A stretch of DNA of 64,000 bases, taken from contig NC_088778.1 of NCBI RefSeq assembly GCF_954871325.1, positions 15,217,666 to 15,281,665 of the forward strand. The letters run 5' to 3'. This document shows positions 34,601 through 43,600 of this stretch, one piece after another. Position numbers and translations under genes: made by a program. The notes under the pieces are model-generated. The model ran no database searches, was not told the origin of the DNA, and worked only from the letters and a program-made list of their open reading frames with translations. The stretch's first letter is position 1, and each line of letters starts with the position of its first letter. This stretch comes from Gordionus sp. m RMFG-2023. Taxonomy: Eukaryota; Nematomorpha; Gordioida; Chordodea; Parachordodidae.

Positions 34601-37600
34601 CAGGGATATCCAGTTACACTCCAGATCCAGGATGTTTATAAAAAAACTCATGGTGATCTTTAATCACAAACACTACTCATAATCATAAAATTTATAAATT
34701 ACCCCCAAATTAATGATGTATTTTTTATTTATTTATTAAATAACATTTTTTTAATTTTAGAATATACATATACATTGACATTTAATTATTGTTAATACAT
34801 AAACTAAAATAATATATAATATAAGTCAAAGTAATAATCTTTAAATTTATAAAGTATAGTGTAGTATTTATTAGTTAACCGTAGAATGATTGGTAAATCA
34901 GATATTTCTTTTTCATTTAATGATGGATAAATTATAAATGCCTATCTTATGAGATGTGAACCAAAAATTTTTTGTCGTCTAGGTTATTATATGTCATTGA
35001 CTTGGGACTGTAAGTTTACTAAATTTCCATTATTTAAAGAAACGTTAATAGAGTACTACATTGTATATGAACAAATAATTGTTGGGAAATAATAAATTGT
35101 CAAAAAATTATGCAATCTAAAATAAGGTATGCAAAACTCACATCTAGAAATATTTTACAAATAAAGTAAAATTTTAGGCAAAAAGTAAAATTTATGATTT
35201 CTCTATCATCAAACGAAGGAGAAATATCTGGTTCGCCCATCATTCTTGACGGGATAGCTACTAGTTTATTATAATTATATATGTTAGGGCTGTGCCGATC
35301 CACATATTTTTCACCTATTCGATATTGCTTCAAACCCGATCCGATATTTATACTGATTTTTCACTACCCCCCATTGAACCAAATGTAATTAATAAATTAA
35401 TATTTTTTATACAAAAAATCGAATTATGCATTTAAATTAATTTTTTATTTCTACAATTAAGACTAATTAAAAATATATATTAATAATATATCCATTTTTT
35501 GTTGGTGTTTAATATATAAATTATAATATATTAGATTTTTTAAATAAATATGAGAGCCTTTAAGTTTTCTGACAATAAGCTCTACGATATGGACTATCTA
35601 TATCCCCTGCCGTACTGAAGGCAGACTCAGATTATTCCGCAGATAACGCATTTTGCAATATTATCTTTGTCTTTTTTAAAATATTTCCATAATTCAGATA
35701 CCATTTTTAAAAATTCTTTTATTTAAAGTATAAATAATGGGTTATTATTTAAAAAGATTTAAAATAAATAAAACTTTGGGTTTTCCTTTCTATTTTTATA
35801 AAAAAAACTTTAAAATATTATAAATCTATTTAAAAAAGATATAAAATTTAGTGTTGTGTATTTGCATTGTTTAAAAAAATTTAGAAAATATTATAATAAT
35901 GTAAAGTAAATATACATTACAAAATAATCAAAAAAAAGTAAACGAATCGGTTTTTACAGGTATCTGCCCGATACGATATTTTTGGAAAACGCTAAATATC
36001 TGTACCGATCCGATATTTAATATCGGCACAACCCTAGTATATGTTATAAATTGCATATAAAATTAAATACTTTCTTCGTCCATCATAAAACAATTTTCGG
36101 AAGTTAATTTTGTATTATGAAGTTATTCGAATAAAAACAACCGTTAACAACAATTTTAGAAATATAAAATGTTTCTTCATTAGTCCACTAGGAAATTTTA
36201 TTAAATATGAATAATTTCAAATAATTCCTACTAAATAATATATGATTATTTCCAATATTTATCAATACTATATATTATTATAGTCGAATAATTCGACCGA
36301 ATAATAGATAAAAATTATTCACGAATATTACATTTTCCTTGAATTCGGTTCAAATTTTCGAATCGAATAATTGTTTTGTTCATATTCGTAAAATACGAAT
36401 CGAATAACAAATAAATCGTTTTACGTATACACATATTAGAAAGTATTATTTAAACATTTTAGGCGTTATATTTATAAAATATATAAATATCATTTTTTTC
36501 TATAAAAATAAAATCCGCTAGAAAGCTAAAGCCTTCGAAAAATTTAACAAGGATATGGAAAGAGCCGAAGCCGTGACCTCTTTAAAACGCGACAAACACT
36601 TAAACCACACCCAAATAGCTAATCATATTTTCATCTTGTACTTTAAAATACTCAGAAATTGTTCTTCCATTCATAATGTCAGCGGACCAAACAATTCTCC
36701 CTTTATGAGAAAACTGTTGGCTTCTGTGTTGAAAGGATTGTCTACCTTTGCTCATATAATTAACATTGACTTTTTTCACGATCTTATAGCTTGCTTGTCC
36801 GAGATTTCTGTTTCGAAGGTTGATATACATTTTATATTCCATATTTCTATAATTAGTAAAACCTATTTCGATTTAAACTCATGAATGAAATATATGGGTA
36901 ATTCCATGACAAATCGACCAGCTATTCGGCCGACCATCTCAAAAATGAATGAAATTTGGCATGTTATTTATGTTGTAAATGTTAATAAAAAAAAATTTAG
37001 AGTGCTAGCTCAACCAGATCCAAAGATATACGCCTTCAAAGTCGAAAATCGCGAAGTGCTGATTTCATTAAATCTTATTATTTTAAAAAATACTTAAGAT
37101 AGAGTTACAAATTACATATCATTTTATAGCCCTTAAAATTTTACGTTGGAAAATATTTAAAAAAAATTAACAAATTTCAAGTGTTTTTTATTTCCGGTAA
37201 AAATAAAAAATTAACATTGTTAGGAAGGGATTTTTTGGGGTGTTAATATTCACTAAAAATGTTTATTACCTTTATATTAAACGATTTAATAAAAAATCTC
37301 GATAGCCATTTTTGTTTTTAATTTTATTTAAATCTTTATTATTTTTATAAATAAAAAAATGCAATATAGATGGCGTTATATTAATATTTTTTATAGTATA
37401 TAATTTTTAATAAAAATATGAATAGTATTGTGATTAAAATTAAAAAATCAATTGAGTATAACCAAGAATGATGTCCTGGGGCGATATGTAAGGCAACCCA
37501 TACAGATATTATTTTATTGACGCTATATTGTAAAATAAACATATTTTAAAATTTTATACACAAACAATATAAAAATAAATACCTCTTTCTTATCCCATTT

Positions 37601-40600
37601 TGTGCTTATTAATAGAATTTATTGAGACGATAATTTGTAGGTAAGTCCTGTCACTAATAGGATCTACTACTGTTATTATTTGATTATGGGCAACTATTTT
37701 TTTTCCACAATTGTGTAAAAGAAGGATGGTGATGGTCCATGGGAATGTAAAAAGGAAATATATATCTCCTCAGTAATTTCATTCTTTTTTAGTACTGTGG
37801 CTAATAACCAAAAATCGTCATAAACACATGTTACGAATCCTTTAATATCGGCAAAAAACAAATTGAAAAAGACAAATTATCGGCATTTGAGATATTGTTA
37901 ATTTGAAAGTCCTCTGCATATGAATATATTTTTGATTTAAGTTTACTTAAACTCAAAGGGAATACAGCATGTATTTCCCGAGTTCCTGGAATGGGACGAG
38001 CTAAATTGACTTTCTCGTAGTTTAATCTCTTGTAAATTTTTTGTTCGTTGGTTATATATGTAAAATTTACTGATGGCATGTTTTGTTTTGAAAATTGATA
38101 TAAATCAACTGATGTTTAAATGTATCCAGAACTGATGCGCTGAAGGCTTGAACGTGCTGCTAATCTTTTTAATGTTCCGCCAAGGCCGTCACATGGACCT
38201 TTTCCATGGGATATAGCTGAAAAATGCCATTCAGCTGCTACACCAAAATCTGATTCATGATAACACAGATTTATAAAAAAATTTCTGTTTTTATATTGCG
38301 CAGCTGATCCCTCAGAGCAGTAATATATTTTGTTTGGCTTTTTGCTGAATTGATTGGTCAAAAATTTTATCATTTTGGTCTGGTATAAATGTACTGCAAT
38401 AACATTACGTTGAAGTGACTTTGATATTACCATATAATTCAGGTTTTATATATTGCCCTTATTATTATAATATGCTATCATAGGATGGATAGTGGCTTGA
38501 TTATTATTCCAGTGGAATCCTTGAACAGTGTCTTGGATTATAATGCATAATTTTCAAAGAAATCACAAATTATCATAAATTCATTTGGTTGTAAAAGATG
38601 TTTAAGTTTTAAAATATATGATGATTGATTGGTAGCAATGTTAGGAAAAAATAAATAAAAAAAGCTGATAAAATCGTTATTTTCAAATAATAACGATAGT
38701 AGATCCACAACATTGAAAGTATATATTTACAAATTATGGCCTTAGGAGTTTCTATTAATAAGCGCAAAATTATAATAGTTTGAATATAAAATTTTTAAAT
38801 ATGTTTATTTTACAATATAGCGTCAATAAAATAATATCTGTATGGGCTGCCTGCTTACATATCGCCCCAGGACATCATTCTTGAATATTAACACCCAAAA
38901 AAAATCCCTTCCTAACAATGTTAATTTTTTATTTTTACCGGAAATAAGAAAACACTTGAAATTTGTTAATTTTTTTAAAATATTTTTCAACGTAATTAAG
39001 GGCTATCAAATGATATATAATTTGTAACTTTATCTTAAGTATTTTTTAAAAAAAACAAGATTTAACGAAATCACGCACTTCACAATTTTCGACTTTGAAG
39101 GCGTATATCTTTGGATCTGGTTGAACTAGAACTCTAAAATTTTGATTTTATTAACACTTACAACATAAATAACTATATGCCAAGTTTCATTCATTTTTGA
39201 GATGGTCGGCCGAAAATCTCCTTTTTTGATTTGACGTGGAATCACCCATATTGAATTTATAAACTTTTAATTATTTGTATTAAACCTTATTAAGATGACA
39301 TCCAAAACCGATAAACTCCACGCCATTTTAACCACCTTTGCTATTTTGTCAGGGCAATATCAATCCGCTTTTAACATTGATTTAAATCGGTTTTATTGTT
39401 CATTTTACGATATTTTATCCCCATTTGAGGATGACGAGACGTTAGATGTATATTTTACAGCTTTATTATTATTTTATGCTAATATATTGACAATTCGTGA
39501 TGCTCAACGCAACGGTTTTAGACCTAAAGAGGATTAAGTTTTAGGACTGTCGTCCTGTATGGTTTTGGGTTTAATCGGTCTAGCATGTGTGGTCTTCACT
39601 TATCGATTATAAAATTATATATGAATCTGGAGATCGATTTGTTATAATTTGGCAAAATCAATTACTTTTTTATTTAAAATAGTGTATCGCTAATATATTT
39701 GTATCTAACATTATATTAACAAAATGGATAACCGTATATAATAAATATCCATCCATTTTTTCATTTAGAACAAATGTGATTCTTTACAAATACAACTAAA
39801 TCAAATTCCCCTAAAATCACAAATAACTTTTGAAGAAGCTCGGCTTGTGGCCAAATGCATTGACGCTTGTTTCATTCGCCGGCCTGACGCCCTTGAATCA
39901 ACTTGTAGAGTATCTGCTTTTGTTAAAAGATTGGCTTCACTATGCTTATTCAATTATCAAAATGATATTAAAAATTTTAATATTAACTCCAATAATGTTA
40001 TTCCTGAACCTAAAAAGACACATAATGAAGTTAGTATATTTGATTGTTGTTCCACTACTCACATATTCATGGTGATAATAGGAAAATTATTACAGGTTAA
40101 TATTTGTCTTTTTGGAATATATATATGTTGTATTTCATAAATCAACCAAAAAAAGGCGATTCTCAACCCTACCCTTCGATATTTTTAAAAATTTGTATGT
40201 TGGTAGTATATACACTAACTAATAAAAATGTAAAATTTTACTTTTCAAATTGGCTTACTTCATGAGATATGGTCATCTTTAGATACGCGAAAATTATACA
40301 CTATATTTAATTTTAAATATCTAAAAAAGTTATTAAGCTAAGAACACGATTTAAATCTTATTAAATAGCTCTAGAATAGCCCTTTAATATGATATAAAAT
40401 TTATTTTATTGAAAATAAGTCTATTACCAAAAACCGGAAATGGCTATAAAATAAAAATTGCTCTTTTTTTTCTTTCAAATTTTTTTATAGATAGACATTA
40501 TACTTTTTAATATTTGTGCAAAATTCTAGATTGGGACGAGTATTGGGCCAATAATCACTTTAAATATAAGTAGTATAGCTTAAGTCCTATATTATACCAA

Positions 40601-43600
40601 ATATATAGTAATTTATGATACAAATAAAAAGAAAATACGTTTGGGAACGGGCTGAATATATTTTTTATATATCTTTCGGGCCGTGTTAGAAAAATTAGGC
40701 TTTATGCAGATAACTAGTATACATTGTATCATATTTAACACATAAGTTTAGCTATTTTATTTTAGAAAGAAAATAATTGTAAAAATATTTATAACTTTAT
40801 TTAGCTAATTATTTATATTACATGAATATAAATGGGAAATTAATATTGTCATAAACATATTAATTAAATAATATCATACATTAAATAATCCAATGAGTAA
40901 GAATAAAATTTGATTTTCATTTTTCCTTCCATTGGAATAATTTTTGTGTCCCGGGAATTCGTTTGGCTGTTAAAAATCTATTTTTGGGATTGGTTTCCAT
41001 TCTTAAATACTCAACGTTGCTGACAAATATGTAATTAATCCCCGGAATATTATTCGCATAATTATATAAATCCATAGTAGTTAGTATATGATTTTCATAA
41101 ACACGTTGCGGGCTTGCTCTAGCAGCCAACCTCTTAGTAATTCCCCCTAAACTATCGCAATTTTGCCATGTGCAGTTGCAAAAAAATGTCATTCTGCCTT
41201 GATCCCAAAATCATTATAATGGTTGTAGAGATATATAAAGTTTTTTTTTGTTTTTATACTAGGTAACAGCTCCATCAGAAAAATTAAAAATTATTGAGAT
41301 CTTATCAAATCTTTCTTTCAAGAATAGAATTAATTATATTTGAAATGAATGAAAGGAACAAGTATTGTGTTTTAGACAATATGATATAACCACGTAACTA
41401 ATTTGTTTGATGATATCTCTTTCGCGGTAATAAATCATAAATGGATGAAGTGTTGCCTGATTATTAGTCCAATGGAAACCTTGAGCTTGATCTTGAACTA
41501 CGAAAGCCTAGTTCGGATATTATTAGATATTCCCCATCCTTCAAATTCGATTCTAATGACTTAAAAAATGAAGATTGTTTCGAAGAAATAAATGCATAAG
41601 ATAAAATATTTAATTTTTCAATCATGTACACAAATTCGCTGGTGGACTTAGTTACGTTTCTATGGTGGTACGGTCTGCCGCCAACCATTGTTTAAATGTT
41701 ATATAATCTATGGTATTATTATTCAACAATAAATGTAGTCTTTCTTTAAGTTCCAAAGTGCCCACATTTGACATTTCCTTAAGTAACAGCAAGGCCTACC
41801 TGGATTGCCTAGACTTTGTGCAATGTAGTGTTTATAATCTTTTAAGGGAATAAATGGATTTATGCTGGTTTGCAGTTAACTTATATAATTTTTCACCAAT
41901 TATAATTAATTTAAAATTTTGATGAAATGTGCGGATACACATTTATGCGTTCCAGACATGTATGCTAAAAAATATAATTATTTTGTTTGATAAATAATTA
42001 AAGTAGATTAAAATAATATTTAAAATGAAAATATATTTCTGAGGATCACAAAGATAATTAATTATCCGGCAATGAAAAATAAACTAATTCACTCACTGTG
42101 TTGTCAGGTCAAAAATCTCGAATTTAAGAAGAAATTTTTTAGGGGACGAATATAGATCTTTAGATGGGGTGAAGAGATTATTGAGCTCACTTTTGTTTTC
42201 ATAGTTGTTACTTTTTACAAAATCTTATTATTTAATGCTTATTACGGCGTTTTGCTTTATTTTTAAAATAATACAATACAATTTGGTAAATGTCTTAAAA
42301 AAACGCAAAATAATCAGATTATTTAGGATTTTAGTTTTAATGCTATTATTCACATATATTCCCCACTTTTTCAAAAAGAATAATTACTCTATATTGATTT
42401 AAACCATACTACTTATATTTAAAGTGTAATAACTATTAGCCCAGCAGTACTCGTCCAATTAGGATTTTCTATAAACATTAAGAAATATAATGTCTATCTG
42501 TAAAAATATTTGAAAGAAAAAAAGGAGCAATTTTTATTTTATAGCCATTTCCGGTTTTTGGTAATAGATATTTTTTTAATATAATAAATTTTATAAAATA
42601 TTAAAGGGCTATTCTAGAGCTATTTAATAAATTTAAATTATGTCTTTAGCTTAATTACTTTTTGATATATAAAATTAAATATAGTGTATTTTGGAATTTC
42701 CGCGTTTCTAAAGATGGCCATATCTCATGAAGTAAGCTGAGTTGAGAATTAAAATTTCATATTTTTACTAATTAGTGTATATACTACCATCATACAAATT
42801 TTAAAGAAAATCGAAGAGGGTCGGGTTGAATCTTCAGTTGATTATTTTTTTATTGGTTTGGTAGTCAGAGGATTAGTAAAATGATTAATGGTCCAATGTA
42901 ATCATTACTGTTCTCCAGGTTGACTATATCCTGAACGCACTACGCCCTTATAATTTTTTAAAAAAATATCAGGCTGTGTCCTAGTTCGGCTAAATACTTA
43001 ATAACCGGCTAAGCTAAAAAAGTAAGAAGAAATTAAGATTTTAAGCATGTCACTCGTTTAATTTTCTAAATAACGTTTGTGCATATCAGTTTAAATTATA
43101 TTTATATAAGCAACCATGCAAATATACCATAGACTAATACCCAATCTTTCTTGACTGCATATTGTATATATTATAGATACTTGTAAATGATGCAATAATA
43201 AAGAATATAATTAAAAATTGAAATATTCATACTGTTTCATCATTTAATAATTCCTTAAATGAATTTTGTAACCATTCTTTATCATGGCGATTCTAATATA
43301 TGTCATTTATTTGAGATATTTCTTGTGAATCAACATAGGCTGCTAGAGCATAGATTAGCGGTATACAGTTCCCTTATTATTATAAAATTTTGTATCAAAT
43401 TCATTTTTAAAAAAATTCTTGAAAAAATTTGACCTTGCAAGATATGAACCATAAATATCGAAGAGTCATTAACAGTACAGGACTAGGTGAGCTATTTGGA
43501 TAAAATGTTTTTAATTTGTATATAATATAAGTTAATCAAATGAGATTGGTTGCTAATATACTTATTATACCATTATTATATCAGGATGTGGTAATGTATT

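Noticed and set aside
36885-37097. 70-codon plus-strand frame after NOC3 exon 8
   Set aside because: It is the left terminal inverted repeat of the transposon at 36895, repeated inverted at 38842-39248.
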